Of a stretch of 64,000 nucleotides of DNA, positions 1 through 10,771 are shown one piece after another (the stretch's first letter is position 1; each line of letters starts with the position of its first letter). The stretch is from positions 1 to 64,000 of the forward strand of contig NZ_QJJU01000017.1 in NCBI RefSeq assembly GCF_003201655.1. The letters are read 5' to 3'. Both the position numbers and the translations under genes were made by a program. Origin of the DNA: Mycolicibacterium moriokaense (GTDB lineage: Bacteria > Actinomycetota > Actinomycetes > Mycobacteriales > Mycobacteriaceae). A model generated the notes under the pieces. The model did not search any database. It had not been told where the DNA came from and was given only the letters and a program-made list of their open reading frames with translations.

Positions 1-105
1 GCTGAACTCAACGGACGACCACGCCAAACACTGGACTGGAAGACGCCGGCCGAAGCGCTCAACGAACTACTGTCAAACCCACCAGCTGTTGCATCCATCC
101 CTTGA
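1..105 (+). CDS. IS30-family transposase, C-terminal fragment
   Basis: The frame is open from the first base to TGA at 103-105 and encodes 34 residues containing LNGRPRQTLDWKTPAEALN. This is the typical C-terminal signature of IS30-family transposases, which cut and join IS ends with a DDE catalytic core; the core lies outside the window. The stretch TTGCATCCATCCCTTGA followed by AACCGCCC, across the stop codon, looks like the inner side of a right terminal inverted repeat, so the element probably ends near 110-115. That boundary is inferred, because the left end is not visible. Whether the element is intact upstream cannot be judged. Confidence 0.75.
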   Translation, partial: AELNGRPRQTLDWKTPAEALNELLSNPPAVASIP

Positions 106-157
106 AACCGCCCGAGTAACCCGCGCCCAATGCGCAGAGTGAATGGGACTAGCTCGC

Positions 158-1927
158 CTAGGCCTCGTTGTCGGCACCTGGCGCGTCGGCGTAGCGGCCC
201 GGGTTGAACAGCGACGCGATCAGACCGATCACCATCATTGCCGCTGCGGCCGTGAACACAACCACCAATCCCGAATGGAATGGCTCGGTGATGAGGTGCG
301 GGAAGAACGTCTTGCCGGTCAGCAACTCGGCATTGACACCCGGTTGCTGCAGCGCACCCGACGGCGCCAACAGCTCGGCGATCGGGTTGTATCCGAGGAA
401 CGCCGCGAACAGGCTGCCGACCGGCGGCAGATTCGCGACGTTGTGAGCGACGGAAGCCGAAACGCCCTGTGCCTGCAGGCCCGTGCTCATCGCGCTGGGC
501 AGCGTGTTGGCCAACCCGATGATCATCAGCGAGAAGAAGACGCCGATCGACAGCGATGAGCCCGCGTTGAAGAACGTCGCCCGAACGCCGGACGCCGCGC
601 CGCGCTGGGCAGCAGGAACGCTCGACATGATCGCCGCGGTGTTGGGGGCGGTGAAGATTCCGCCGCCGAGGCCGTTGAGGAACACCAGCACCGCGAACAC
701 CCAGTAGTTGAAGTCGACCGGAATGAGTACCAGCGCAACGAATGACGCCGCCATCAGCAGCATCCCGCCGACGGTGAACGGCCGCGCGCCGAAACGGTCG
801 GACAGCGATCCCGCGATCGGCCCGGCCACCAGGAAGCCGATCGTGACGGGAAGCAGGTAGATGCCTGCCCAGAGCGGAGTGGACTCAAAGCTGTAGCCGT
901 GCAACGGCAACCAGATGCCCTGCAACCAGATGATCAGCATGAACTGCAGGCCGCCACGGCCCATCGATGACATCAGCCCGGCCAGGTTGCCCATGCCGAA
1001 TGAGGCGGACCGGAACAGTCGAATATCGACCATCGGAGCCTCGACGCGCAGTTCGATGAAGCAGAACGCCACGAGCGACAACAGCCCGAACGTGATCGCC
1101 CCCAGCACCCACGGGCTTGTCCAGCCGGTCGTCGAATCACCATACGGCTGAATGCCATACGTGATTCCGGTGAGCAGCACCGTGAGGCCGATACCGAACG
1201 ATAGGGTTCCGGCCCAGTCCAGTCGGCCGGGCGTACGAACACCGAGCTCCTTGAGTGACCGAATGCTCCAGATGGTGCCGAGGATGCCAATCGGCACACC
1301 GACCCAGAAGACGGCCTTCCAATGCCATTCGGAGAGAAAGCCACCGATCAACAATCCGAGGAACGAACCTGCGACGGCGGCCACCATGTTCACACCGAGT
1401 GCCATGCCGCGCTGGTTGGCCGGGAAAGCGTCGGTCAGGATCGCCGACGACGACGCCATCAGCATCGCACCGCCGACGCCCTGGACAACTCGCCAGCCGA
1501 TGAGCCACAGCGCGCCGCCCCCGCCGGCGAGCGGATCGAATGACAACGCGATCGCCGCGGCAGTGAAGACGACGAAGCCCCAGTTGTAGATGCGAACCCG
1601 GCCCAACATGTCGCCGAGCCGACCGAACGGCACGACGAGCACGGCAGTCACCACCAGGTAACCCATCAGCATCCACAACAGGTAACTGACGTTGCCTGGG
1701 GCGAGCGGGTTGAGGCCGATGCCGCGGAAGATGGCGGGCAGCGAGATAAGCACGATCGACGCGTTGATCGTCGCCAGCAGCGTGCCCAACGTGGTGTTGG
1801 ACAGCACGACCCACTTGTACCGGGGGTGGTCGTGGTCCATGGTCTTGCGCCGGCGAGCCGTCTCGACCTGCGCAACATCGGCGTCCACCACAACCGGGGG
1901 TTTCGTCATCTCAGTCTCAGCCGTCAT
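158..1927 (-). CDS. MFS drug exporter, DHA2 (EmrB/QacA) type
   Basis: A 589-residue membrane protein, the usual length for 14-helix DHA2 proton-drug antiporters of the major facilitator superfamily. After a charged N-terminal tail of about 40 residues, hydrophobic helices alternate with short loops. The loop GRLGDMLGRVRIY matches motif A, and VAGSFLGLLIGG matches the antiporter motif C region. The C-terminal tail is short and acidic. It probably exports hydrophobic compounds; substrate unknown. ATG at 1927 has only weak Shine-Dalgarno sequence; an in-frame ATG at 1909 is possible. It is divergent from thiC, separated by about 120 bp plus the TPP riboswitch, and no regulator is adjacent. Confidence 0.85.
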   Translation of the reverse strand: MTAETEMTKPPVVVDADVAQVETARRRKTMDHDHPRYKWVVLSNTTLGTLLATINASIVLISLPAIFRGIGLNPLAPGNVSYLLWMLMGYLVVTAVLVVPFGRLGDMLGRVRIYNWGFVVFTAAAIALSFDPLAGGGGALWLIGWRVVQGVGGAMLMASSSAILTDAFPANQRGMALGVNMVAAVAGSFLGLLIGGFLSEWHWKAVFWVGVPIGILGTIWSIRSLKELGVRTPGRLDWAGTLSFGIGLTVLLTGITYGIQPYGDSTTGWTSPWVLGAITFGLLSLVAFCFIELRVEAPMVDIRLFRSASFGMGNLAGLMSSMGRGGLQFMLIIWLQGIWLPLHGYSFESTPLWAGIYLLPVTIGFLVAGPIAGSLSDRFGARPFTVGGMLLMAASFVALVLIPVDFNYWVFAVLVFLNGLGGGIFTAPNTAAIMSSVPAAQRGAASGVRATFFNAGSSLSIGVFFSLMIIGLANTLPSAMSTGLQAQGVSASVAHNVANLPPVGSLFAAFLGYNPIAELLAPSGALQQPGVNAELLTGKTFFPHLITEPFHSGLVVVFTAAAAMMVIGLIASLFNPGRYADAPGADNEA

Positions 1928-2046
1928 CTACTTCGCTTACATAGCTATGGCGCAGCAAAGGCGCAAAACACATATATTAGCTATACAAAGCAACCGGGGG
2001 CAATTCCTATTCCCGCCGACCGGCTCGCTGCGCTAGCGTGGCAGGT
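1928..2046. promoter_or_regulatory. Divergent promoter region, MFS exporter and thiC
   Basis: This AT-richer spacer separates the exporter from the thiC riboswitch. ATAGCTAT at 1941-1948 and TTAGCTAT at 1977-1984 repeat one word 36 bp apart and may be regulator half-sites; the second overlaps TA-rich sequence suited to a leftward -10. For thiC, TAGCGT at 2034-2039 fits the mycobacterial -10 form TAnnnT and would start RNA just ahead of the riboswitch. All of this is pattern-based inference. Confidence 0.3.
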
Positions 2047-4540
<2,494 letters not shown>

Positions 4541-4544
<4 letters not shown>

Positions 4545-5158
4545 ACCTCGACCAGATTGCGGGCATCGCCCACGAACCCACCGGCAAGCCCACGGGTGTG
4601 GTGGTCCTGACGCACGGCGCCGGAGGCAGCCGCGAGTCGCCCATGTTGACGAGGATCTGCGACGAGTGGGCCCGCCGCGGCTGGCTGGCCGTGCGATACA
4701 ACCTGCCGTACCGGCAGCGCCGCCCGAAGGGTCCGCCGTCGGGATCGGCGGCCAAAGATCAGGCCGGTGTCGTCGAAGCCGTCGAACTGGCCCACACCCT
4801 GACCAAGGGTCCGGTCATCGCGGGCGGCCACTCGTACGGCGGCCGGATGACATCGATGGTGATCGCCGACGGGGCAGCGACAGTCGATGTGCTGACGCTC
4901 TTCTCGTACCCGCTGCATCCGCCGGGTAAGCCCGAACGGGCGCGCACCGAGCATCTGCCCCGCATCGCCGCACCGACGGTCTTCACCCACGGCACCGCCG
5001 ATCCGTTCGGCACCATCGACGAGCTGCGCCAGGCGGCCACGCTCCTCCCCGTCCCCACCGAAATCGTCGAAATCACCGGCGCCCGCCACGACCTGGGCTC
5101 CAAGACCCTCGACGTACCCGCGCTGGCGGTCGATGCGGCACTGCGGCTGCGGGCCTGA
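4541..5158 (+). CDS. Alpha/beta hydrolase, KANL3/Tex30-like (Rv0421c-type)
   Basis: A 205-residue cytosolic alpha/beta hydrolase. The first strand and oxyanion region read VVVLTHGAGG, the nucleophile elbow is GGHSYGGR, and a late Asp (THGTADPFG) and His (TGARHDLG) complete a likely triad. The substrate is unknown. It overlaps thiD by ATGA and is the last gene of the riboswitch operon; from memory M. tuberculosis has a similar gene (Rv0421c) beside thiD. A role in thiamine salvage or repair is conceivable but nothing in the sequence proves it. Upstream in-frame starts fall within thiD. Confidence 0.85.
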
Positions 5159-5207
5159 CGGCCGCGATAGCAAATTTGAGCGGTGGTCATCGCTGCGGCC
5201 CTGACGC

Positions 5208-5213
5208 TACTGT
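5208..5213 (+). promoter_or_regulatory. Candidate leaderless -10 (TACTGT)
   Basis: TACTGT fits TAnnnT and ends 6 nt before the GTG at 5220, the spacing expected when transcription starts on the start codon. No Shine-Dalgarno sequence is present. Confidence 0.4.
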
Positions 5214-5219
5214 CAACGG

Positions 5220-5933
5220 GTGACCGTGCCGCCGAGCTATCCCCCGCCCTACGGCGAACAACCGCAGGGGCCGTATGGCCCGCAGGGGCCCTATGGCCAG
5301 CCGGCCCAAGGCCCGTATCCCCCGCCACCGCCGATGCCGTATCCGGCCCCGCCACCTGGCTACCCCGCACCGCCTCCCGCGCAGACGAACTGGTGGGCGA
5401 TCGTCTCGCTGATCTTCGGCCTCCTCGGCGGCGTCCTCATCAGCGTGGTCTGCGGCATCGTCGGGCTGAACAAGGCAAAGCAGGGTCAGGGCGGACGAGG
5501 TTTGGCGATCGCCGGGCTGGTTCTGTCTGGGCTCTGGGTACTGGTCGCGATCGCAGCCGTTGCCATCTACTTAACGGTCGGCAAGGGCACGGTCACCGCG
5601 ACCGATGTCAAAGTCGGCGACTGCCTCAAGGAAATACCAAGCAGCACACGGGTATTGACCGTCGACACCGTCGGCTGCGACCAATCGCATGCCGGAGAGG
5701 TCTTCGCGGTGTTGACAATGCCGGACGGCGACTACCCCGGGCAGCCAGCGATCGAGCAATACCAGAACAAGTGCGAGCCCGAACTGTCCTCGTATGCACC
5801 CGATGCGATCACCGACGACTCGGTGCAGCTGTACGTCCTGTATCCGACGGCCGAGACGTGGAAGCAGGGTGACAGGGCGGTGACCTGCATCGCCACCCTT
5901 GACCCGGCGCGGACGGGATCGCTCAAGGGCTGA
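5220..5933 (+). CDS. DUF4190 / septum-formation-like membrane protein
   Basis: A 237-residue protein in three parts. Residues 1-60 are rich in Pro, Gly and Tyr with GPYG-type repeats. Residues about 62-120 carry two hydrophobic helices around a short loop, NKAKQGQGGRGLAIAG, which is the DUF4190 pattern. The outer domain after residue 120 has four or more Cys and begins DVKVGDCLKE, like the septum-formation family. It is probably anchored in the membrane with the Cys domain outside. Such proteins are common in mycobacteria and have no settled function. The GTG start is preceded by a -10-like hexamer rather than a ribosome site. Confidence 0.75.
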   Translation: MTVPPSYPPPYGEQPQGPYGPQGPYGQPAQGPYPPPPPMPYPAPPPGYPAPPPAQTNWWAIVSLIFGLLGGVLISVVCGIVGLNKAKQGQGGRGLAIAGLVLSGLWVLVAIAAVAIYLTVGKGTVTATDVKVGDCLKEIPSSTRVLTVDTVGCDQSHAGEVFAVLTMPDGDYPGQPAIEQYQNKCEPELSSYAPDAITDDSVQLYVLYPTAETWKQGDRAVTCIATLDPARTGSLKG

Positions 5934-5951
5934 GCCGGTAGTCAAAGTTTC

Positions 5952-5968
5952 CGGTACCTGAGGTACCG
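5952..5968. promoter_or_regulatory. Palindromic operator with leaderless -10 for the monooxygenase
   Basis: CGGTACC-TGA-GGTACCG is a perfect 7-bp inverted repeat with a 3-bp centre. Its right arm contributes TACCGT (5964-5969), a TAnnnT hexamer 6 nt before the ATG at 5976. A dimeric repressor bound here would block RNA polymerase. The size suits a TetR-type regulator; the tandem TetR gene at 7743-8981 is the nearest candidate. Confidence 0.6.
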
Positions 5969-5975
5969 TCTTGCC

Positions 5976-7490
5976 ATGCCTTCGGAGCAATTCGACGCGG
6001 TCATCGTGGGGGCCGGTTTCGGCGGGATAGGCGCAGCCATCCAGCTCAAGCGGCTTGGTTACGAGAACTTCGTAATCCTCGACCGCGAGGACGACCTCGG
6101 CGGGACCTGGCACGTTAATCGCTACCCGGGCCTTGCCGTCGACGTCCCGACCACCACCTACTCCTATTTCTTCGAGCCGAACCCGAACTGGTCGCGGCTG
6201 TTCACGCCGGGCCCTGAGATCAAGCGATACGCCGACGACGTGGCCGATAAGTTCGATGTGCGCAAGCACATGCGGTTCAACACGGTCGTCGAGGGCGCCC
6301 GCTGGGACGAGGAGGCCAGCGTCTGGCGGATCGCGATTGCCGATAGTGACACATCCATCGGCTCTTCGCGCGAGCGCTCATCGCTGTCCGCGCGGTACCT
6401 CATCACCGCCACGGGCTTTCTGTCCCAGCCGAAGGTGCCCGACATCCCCGGTGTCGCGGACTTCGCGGGCAAGGTCATTCACACCACCGCCTGGGACGAC
6501 GAGTATCCGCTCGAGGGCCGCAGGGTGGCTGTCATCGGCACCGGCGCCACCGCTGTCCAGCTCATCCCCGAGCTGACCAAGAAGGTCGCCGACCTCACCG
6601 TCTACCAGCGCACCCCGATTTGGGTGGTGCCCAAGATCGACCTGCGTTTCGGCGAGTGGGCCAAGCGGCTGTTTGCGCGGATCCCGTTGACACAGAGGGC
6701 CGTCCGCTGGCTGACCGATTCGATCTACGAAGTCATGATCAACACCGCGGTCATTCATCACCGGCAGTTCCACCGGCTCAACGTCGCCGCGGCAGACCTT
6801 TCGAAGATGCATCGCTTCGCCTCGATCCGCGACAAAGAGTTGCGCCGCAGGCTAACCCCTGACTACGACTTCGGCTGCAAGCGGCCGACATTCTCCAACG
6901 GCTACTACCGAGCGTTCACCAAACCGCACGTGCATCTGCAATCCGATGGCATCGAGCGCATCGAGGCCGACGGCATCGTCAACGCCGATGGCACCAAGAC
7001 TGTGATCGATACGTTGATATTGGCCACCGGATTCGACTTGTGGGACGCCAACTTCCCCGCCATCGAGGTGATCGGCCGCGAGGGGCGCAACCTCGGAAAG
7101 TGGTGGCGCGACACCCGATTCCAGGCCTACCAGGGTGTGACGATGCCGTACTTCCCGAACTACCTCAGCCTCGCCAGTCCATTCGCTTTCCTCGGGTTGA
7201 ACTTCTTCAACACGATGGAGTACCAGATGCGGCACATGGAGCGATTGTTCGGTGAACTCAAGCGCCGCGGCGCCACCACGTTCGAGGTGACAGAGGACGC
7301 GAATACGAAGTACCGGGATCGGATGACCGAATTGCTTGGCGATTCGTTGTGGACCATCGGCAATTGTGCGACGTCGCGGTCTTACTACTTCAATCCCCAG
7401 GGTGAGCCGACGCTGCTGCGGCCGATGTCGACGAAAGATGCGGTCAAAGAGGCGTCGGAGTATCCGTTGAGCGACTACCAGATTGCGTGA
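5976..7490 (+). CDS. Flavin-containing (Baeyer-Villiger-type) monooxygenase
   Basis: A 504-residue FAD/NADPH monooxygenase. GAGFGGIG near residues 11-18 is the FAD-binding Rossmann motif, GTGATAVQL near 190 is the NADPH one, and between them FAGKVIHTTAWD fits the Baeyer-Villiger fingerprint FxGxxxHxxxW. Such enzymes insert one oxygen next to a ketone, or oxidise N or S atoms, in breakdown of ketones, steroids or drugs; the substrate here is unknown. A palindromic operator lies directly upstream. A DoxX-like gene follows after 19 bp and may be co-transcribed. Length and motif spacing look intact. Confidence 0.9.
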   Translation: MPSEQFDAVIVGAGFGGIGAAIQLKRLGYENFVILDREDDLGGTWHVNRYPGLAVDVPTTTYSYFFEPNPNWSRLFTPGPEIKRYADDVADKFDVRKHMRFNTVVEGARWDEEASVWRIAIADSDTSIGSSRERSSLSARYLITATGFLSQPKVPDIPGVADFAGKVIHTTAWDDEYPLEGRRVAVIGTGATAVQLIPELTKKVADLTVYQRTPIWVVPKIDLRFGEWAKRLFARIPLTQRAVRWLTDSIYEVMINTAVIHHRQFHRLNVAAADLSKMHRFASIRDKELRRRLTPDYDFGCKRPTFSNGYYRAFTKPHVHLQSDGIERIEADGIVNADGTKTVIDTLILATGFDLWDANFPAIEVIGREGRNLGKWWRDTRFQAYQGVTMPYFPNYLSLASPFAFLGLNFFNTMEYQMRHMERLFGELKRRGATTFEVTEDANTKYRDRMTELLGDSLWTIGNCATSRSYYFNPQGEPTLLRPMSTKDAVKEASEYPLSDYQIA

Positions 7491-7509
7491 TCAGAAAGGA
7501 TCAACGGCT

Positions 7510-7776
7510 GTGCCGAAAAGGAACTCGCGTGCCGCCAAGCTCGGCGGACTCGCCGTCGCAGGCGTCGGGCTGGCCCATTTCACCAGCCCGCAGCTGTTCG
7601 ACGGGATCACAAAGCAAGCCTTTCCGCGCAACAGTCGCCAGCACCTCTACGTCAACGGCGGCATCGAAACGGCTCTTGGGCTTGGCCTTTCCGCACGACA
7701 GACCCGACCGTTGGCGATCGTCGGCACGATCGGTTACGTGGCCTATTTGGCGGGCAACGCGGTCCGCAACCGATAG
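7510..7776 (+). CDS. Small membrane protein, DoxX-like
   Basis: An 88-residue protein. After a basic N-terminus come hydrophobic segments near residues 9-22, 50-64 and 68-82. The phrase LAHFTSPQLFDGITKQAFP resembles the first loop of DoxX-type proteins. I chose GTG 7510 because AGAAAGGA at 7493-7500 is a good ribosome site 9 nt upstream; a TTG at 7483 would overlap the monooxygenase end and has none. It may be an accessory to the monooxygenase, but its function is unknown. Its 3' end overlaps the convergent regulator gene by 34 bp. Confidence 0.65.
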   Translation: MPKRNSRAAKLGGLAVAGVGLAHFTSPQLFDGITKQAFPRNSRQHLYVNGGIETALGLGLSARQTRPLAIVGTIGYVAYLAGNAVRNR

Positions 7777-8981
7777 CGGCCGAGGAGCGTCAGGTCCACC
7801 AGCCGTTCCACGACCTCGCGGACCTGCGCCGAATTCTCGTACCGCATCAACCGGCCCAGGTCGATCACTAATGACATCGCGGCGTGAACGGCGAAACGCG
7901 CCTGCCCCGGTGTCCAGTCCGGCCGAACGGCGACCACCAACTCCACCAACAACTCGACCGTGCCCCGTTGAAGATTGCGCAGGATGTTCTGGTCGGCCGG
8001 TGTCATGTTGAGCCGTTCGGTGTAGTAGACGTAATCGAGTTCGGGCTGGTCGAACGATCTCGTCACGTACGCATCGATGACGGCGGTCAGTGCTTCCTCG
8101 CGATCGGGCACCGTGCCCACGATGGCCGACAGCTCCGCCGACAGACGGTCGGCCGCCCGCCGGAACGCCGCCGCCAGGATGTCACTCTTGGCGGAGAAAT
8201 ACCGGTAGATGCCCGACGCAGGCATGCCGACGGCCGTCGCTATGTCGTCCATGCTGGTGTCGCGGTAGCCCTTGAGGTTGAAGAGACGCATCGATTCGTT
8301 CAGCAGCGCTTCGTATTTCGACGTCTCCGTGGCAGTGGCGACGGGCGGACCGGCATCGACAACGCTGTCCTCGATATCAGGCACATCGGCGGCAAGCACC
8401 GCGTCCGCGAGATCGGCGAGCAAGGCGCGCACCTGGATGGCGGGCAATTTGGCGCGATGATCGACGATGCTGCCGGTCACAGACAGCACCGATGTCGACA
8501 GCGTCCAACCCTGCCGCGACGTCAACTCCGGCCGAATTGCCATGAGCGGCCTCTGGATCCGGCGATGTACGGTGCGCATCTGTGCGATCAGCGTGGCCTG
8601 GTCGTCGCCGCGCAGGTAGCGGCCTTCCCACCGGTAGAGCCCACCCGCCTCCCGGTTGGCCATTGCGGTGTCGATGAGCGCCGAGACGAGCCTGCGCACG
8701 GTCAGCTCGGGGTCCCCGCTTGCGTCGTCGGCGAAGGCTGTGCAGTCGACCAATTGCTGACCCAGATTGAGCACCGCGTCGCAAAACAGTTCGTACTTGC
8801 TCGAGTAGTGGCGGTACAGCGCGGTGGCGGAGATACCGACACGCGCCGCGATGGTTTCCATGCTGACGCCGTAGTAGCCAAGCACGCTGAACGCCTCGGC
8901 CGACGCGCGGGCGATCTGCGCCCTGCGATCCTTGGGCCGACGCCGGACACCGTCGGCACGGGTGGGCCTGGTGCGCGCCAT
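7743..8981 (-). CDS. Transcriptional regulator with two fused TetR modules
   Basis: A 412-residue protein, about twice a normal TetR repressor. The first helix-turn-helix (about residues 20-60) contains METIAARVGISATALYRHYS, followed by a ligand-domain-like region to about 190. A second DNA-binding domain begins near 210 and contains MDDIATAVGMPASGIYRYFS, again with a helical C-terminal part. Both recognition helices look intact, so this is a genuine tandem arrangement rather than a frameshift. A second ATG at 8993 is possible; neither start has a clear ribosome site. It probably controls the oppositely oriented monooxygenase genes; the effector is unknown. Confidence 0.88.
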   Translation of the reverse strand: MARTRPTRADGVRRRPKDRRAQIARASAEAFSVLGYYGVSMETIAARVGISATALYRHYSSKYELFCDAVLNLGQQLVDCTAFADDASGDPELTVRRLVSALIDTAMANREAGGLYRWEGRYLRGDDQATLIAQMRTVHRRIQRPLMAIRPELTSRQGWTLSTSVLSVTGSIVDHRAKLPAIQVRALLADLADAVLAADVPDIEDSVVDAGPPVATATETSKYEALLNESMRLFNLKGYRDTSMDDIATAVGMPASGIYRYFSAKSDILAAAFRRAADRLSAELSAIVGTVPDREEALTAVIDAYVTRSFDQPELDYVYYTERLNMTPADQNILRNLQRGTVELLVELVVAVRPDWTPGQARFAVHAAMSLVIDLGRLMRYENSAQVREVVERLVDLTLLGRYRLRTALPAK

Positions 8982-9085
8982 GGCCAACACCATAACCGAT
9001 GTTACGTCTACATAAGTGCCGAGTTCTGTTGTTAAATATTGTCAAAGTCGTCTAATCGACAAGAATGGTGATTAACATAGCGAGT

Positions 9086-9166
9086 ATGCTCGGCGCGATG
9101 CGACGGCTGTTGGGGTATCAGGTGACGATAGGTGTGCTGCTCGTCGCCGACGTCTGGATGACCTGA
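9086..9166 (+). CDS. Possible 26-residue hydrophobic peptide
   Basis: ATG 9086 to TGA 9166 encodes MLGAMRRLLGYQVTIGVLLV and six more residues. It reads as a short amphipathic, then hydrophobic peptide that could sit in the membrane. It ends 12 nt before the TTG start of the next membrane protein, and TAACAT at 9073-9078 ends 7 nt before its ATG, fitting a leaderless promoter. It may be a leader peptide or small membrane subunit. There is no homology evidence, so this is tentative. Confidence 0.3.
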   Translation: MLGAMRRLLGYQVTIGVLLVADVWMT

Positions 9167-9178
9167 ACGGGGGAGGCT

Positions 9179-9520
9179 TTGCACCACTATCACCATCGCG
9201 CGTTCTACATCGGAGTCGTTTGTGTCGCCGCGATCGTCGTCGGGCTCCTCGCGCTCAACTTTCCCGTCTTCTTGGACGCCTTCGACCAATGGGGATTCCA
9301 GGTCAAATGCGGGACGGGATTCGCCTCCGATCTGAGCCAGGCCGCGGCCGCGGCCGGCCAGCACACCTATGTTGACCAATGCCAGACCGCGCTGATGCTG
9401 CGACGGTTGTGGGCGATTCCACTCGTGGTGGTCGGTTCGATCGTGCTGGTCGTCGTGGCGGGCGTGGCGACCATCGTTTGGGGCCGTGAATCGGTATTCG
9501 GGGAAGACCCAGTCGCCTGA
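9179..9520 (+). CDS. Conserved small membrane protein, two helices
   Basis: A 113-residue protein starting HHYHHRAFYIGVVCVAAIVV. It has transmembrane helices near residues 8-28 and 80-102, and an outer loop with two Cys (KCGTG and DQCQT) that could form a disulfide. The TTG start follows a strong GGGGGAGG at 9169-9176, although the spacing is only 2 nt, so the exact start is uncertain. Codon use matches neighbouring genes. The family is not one I recognise; no function is proposed. It lies 15 bp before the amino-acid permease, which has its own -10-like hexamer. Confidence 0.6.
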   Translation: MHHYHHRAFYIGVVCVAAIVVGLLALNFPVFLDAFDQWGFQVKCGTGFASDLSQAAAAAGQHTYVDQCQTALMLRRLWAIPLVVVGSIVLVVVAGVATIVWGRESVFGEDPVA

Positions 9521-9522
9521 CA

Positions 9523-9528
9523 TAGCAT
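9523..9528 (+). promoter_or_regulatory. Candidate leaderless -10 (TAGCAT)
   Basis: TAGCAT fits TAnnnT and lies 7 nt before the GTG start of the permease at 9536, overlapping the gap after the previous stop codon. Confidence 0.4.
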
Positions 9529-9535
9529 CCTTGCC

Positions 9536-10771
9536 GTGAGCACGCCGGACGGCCCTGCGTTGCAACGGCGGCTCGGCACGTTCGACGCCGTGACGATCGG
9601 GCTTGGCTCGATGGTTGGCGCAGGCATCTTTGTTGCGCTCGCCCCGGCCGCGGCGGCCGCAGGCTCGGGTCTACTCATCGGGCTGGCCGTGGCCGCCGTG
9701 GTCGCCTATTGCAACGCGACGTCCTCCGCCCGGCTGGCCGCGCTGTACCCGCAGTCCGGCGGCACCTACGTCTACGGGCGCGAACGTCTCGGCGAGTTCT
9801 GGGGTTACACCGCAGGCTGGAGCTTCGTCGTCGGCAAGACGGCGTCGTGCGCGGCGATGGCATTGACGGTCGGCTACTACGTGTGGCCGGACGCGGCGCA
9901 TGCGGTGGCGGTAGCCGCCGTGGTCGCGTTGACGGCGGTGAACTACGCAGGCATCCAGAAGTCCGCGATGCTGACCCGGATCATCGTCGCGCTCGTGCTT
10001 GCCGTGCTTGCGGCCGTGGTGGTCGTCGTACTCGGCTTCGGCGACGTGGACGGCGCGCGGCTGCAACTCGGCGACGACGCCAACGTACGCGGCGTGCTAC
10101 AAGCGGCGGGGTTGCTGTTCTTCGCGTTCGCGGGGTACGCCCGGATCGCGACACTCGGCGAGGAGGTGCGCGACCCGGCTCGCACCATCCCGCGCGCGAT
10201 ACCGATCGCGCTGGGCATCACGCTGGTCGTGTACGCGATTGTCGCGATCGCCGTGCTTGGCGAATTGGGCAGCGCCGCATTGGCTGCGGCGCCCGCCCCG
10301 TTGGCGGACGCCGTGCGCGCTGCGGGCTTTCCCTGCTGGGAGCCGGTGGTGCGGGTGGGTGCTGCGGTGGCCGCGCTCGGCTCACTGCTGGCTCTGATCC
10401 TCGGGGTTTCCAGGACAACACTGGCGATGGCGCGCGACCGTTATCTGCCGCATGCGCTGGCCGCCGTGCATCCGCGCTTCAAGACCCCGCACCGCGCCGA
10501 GGTCGTGGTTGGCGTCGTCGTCGCCGCGGTGGCGGCGCTGGTTGACGTGCGCGGGGCGATCGGCTTCTCGTCGTTCGCGGTGCTGCTGTACTACGCGATC
10601 GCGAACGCATCGGCATTCACACTGGGCCGGAGGATGATTCCCACAATCGGGTTCATCGGCTGCCTGGTGCTGGCATTTCTGCTGCCGGTGCCGTCGGTCC
10701 TAGTGGGCGTCGCCGTTGTGGCGATCGGTGCCGCCGCCTACGTCGTCACCGCGCGCGTCAGGGGTTCGTAG
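9536..10771 (+). CDS. APC-family amino acid permease
   Basis: A 411-residue integral membrane protein of the amino acid-polyamine-organocation superfamily. The first helix carries LGSMVGAGIFVALAPAAAAAG, the unwound GxGIF region that contacts the substrate backbone. Later helices include FFAFAGYARIATLGEEVRDP, the typical TM6 to loop motif with a conserved Glu. It is slightly shorter than many APC carriers and ends after about 11-12 helices with almost no tail. It imports amino acids or exchanges them, substrate unknown. The last 34 bp overlap the convergent hydrolase gene. Confidence 0.88.
   Translation: MSTPDGPALQRRLGTFDAVTIGLGSMVGAGIFVALAPAAAAAGSGLLIGLAVAAVVAYCNATSSARLAALYPQSGGTYVYGRERLGEFWGYTAGWSFVVGKTASCAAMALTVGYYVWPDAAHAVAVAAVVALTAVNYAGIQKSAMLTRIIVALVLAVLAAVVVVVLGFGDVDGARLQLGDDANVRGVLQAAGLLFFAFAGYARIATLGEEVRDPARTIPRAIPIALGITLVVYAIVAIAVLGELGSAALAAAPAPLADAVRAAGFPCWEPVVRVGAAVAALGSLLALILGVSRTTLAMARDRYLPHALAAVHPRFKTPHRAEVVVGVVVAAVAALVDVRGAIGFSSFAVLLYYAIANASAFTLGRRMIPTIGFIGCLVLAFLLPVPSVLVGVAVVAIGAAAYVVTARVRGS

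Noticed and set aside
9047-9070. Imperfect inverted repeat TTGTC...GACAA upstream of the double TetR gene
   Set aside because: Only the outer five bases pair; too weak to call an operator.
9032-9565. 177-residue minus-strand ORF opposite the two-helix membrane protein
   Set aside because: Rich in Arg, Asp and His without a fold; the plus-strand frame has a signal-like helix, paired Cys and a ribosome site.
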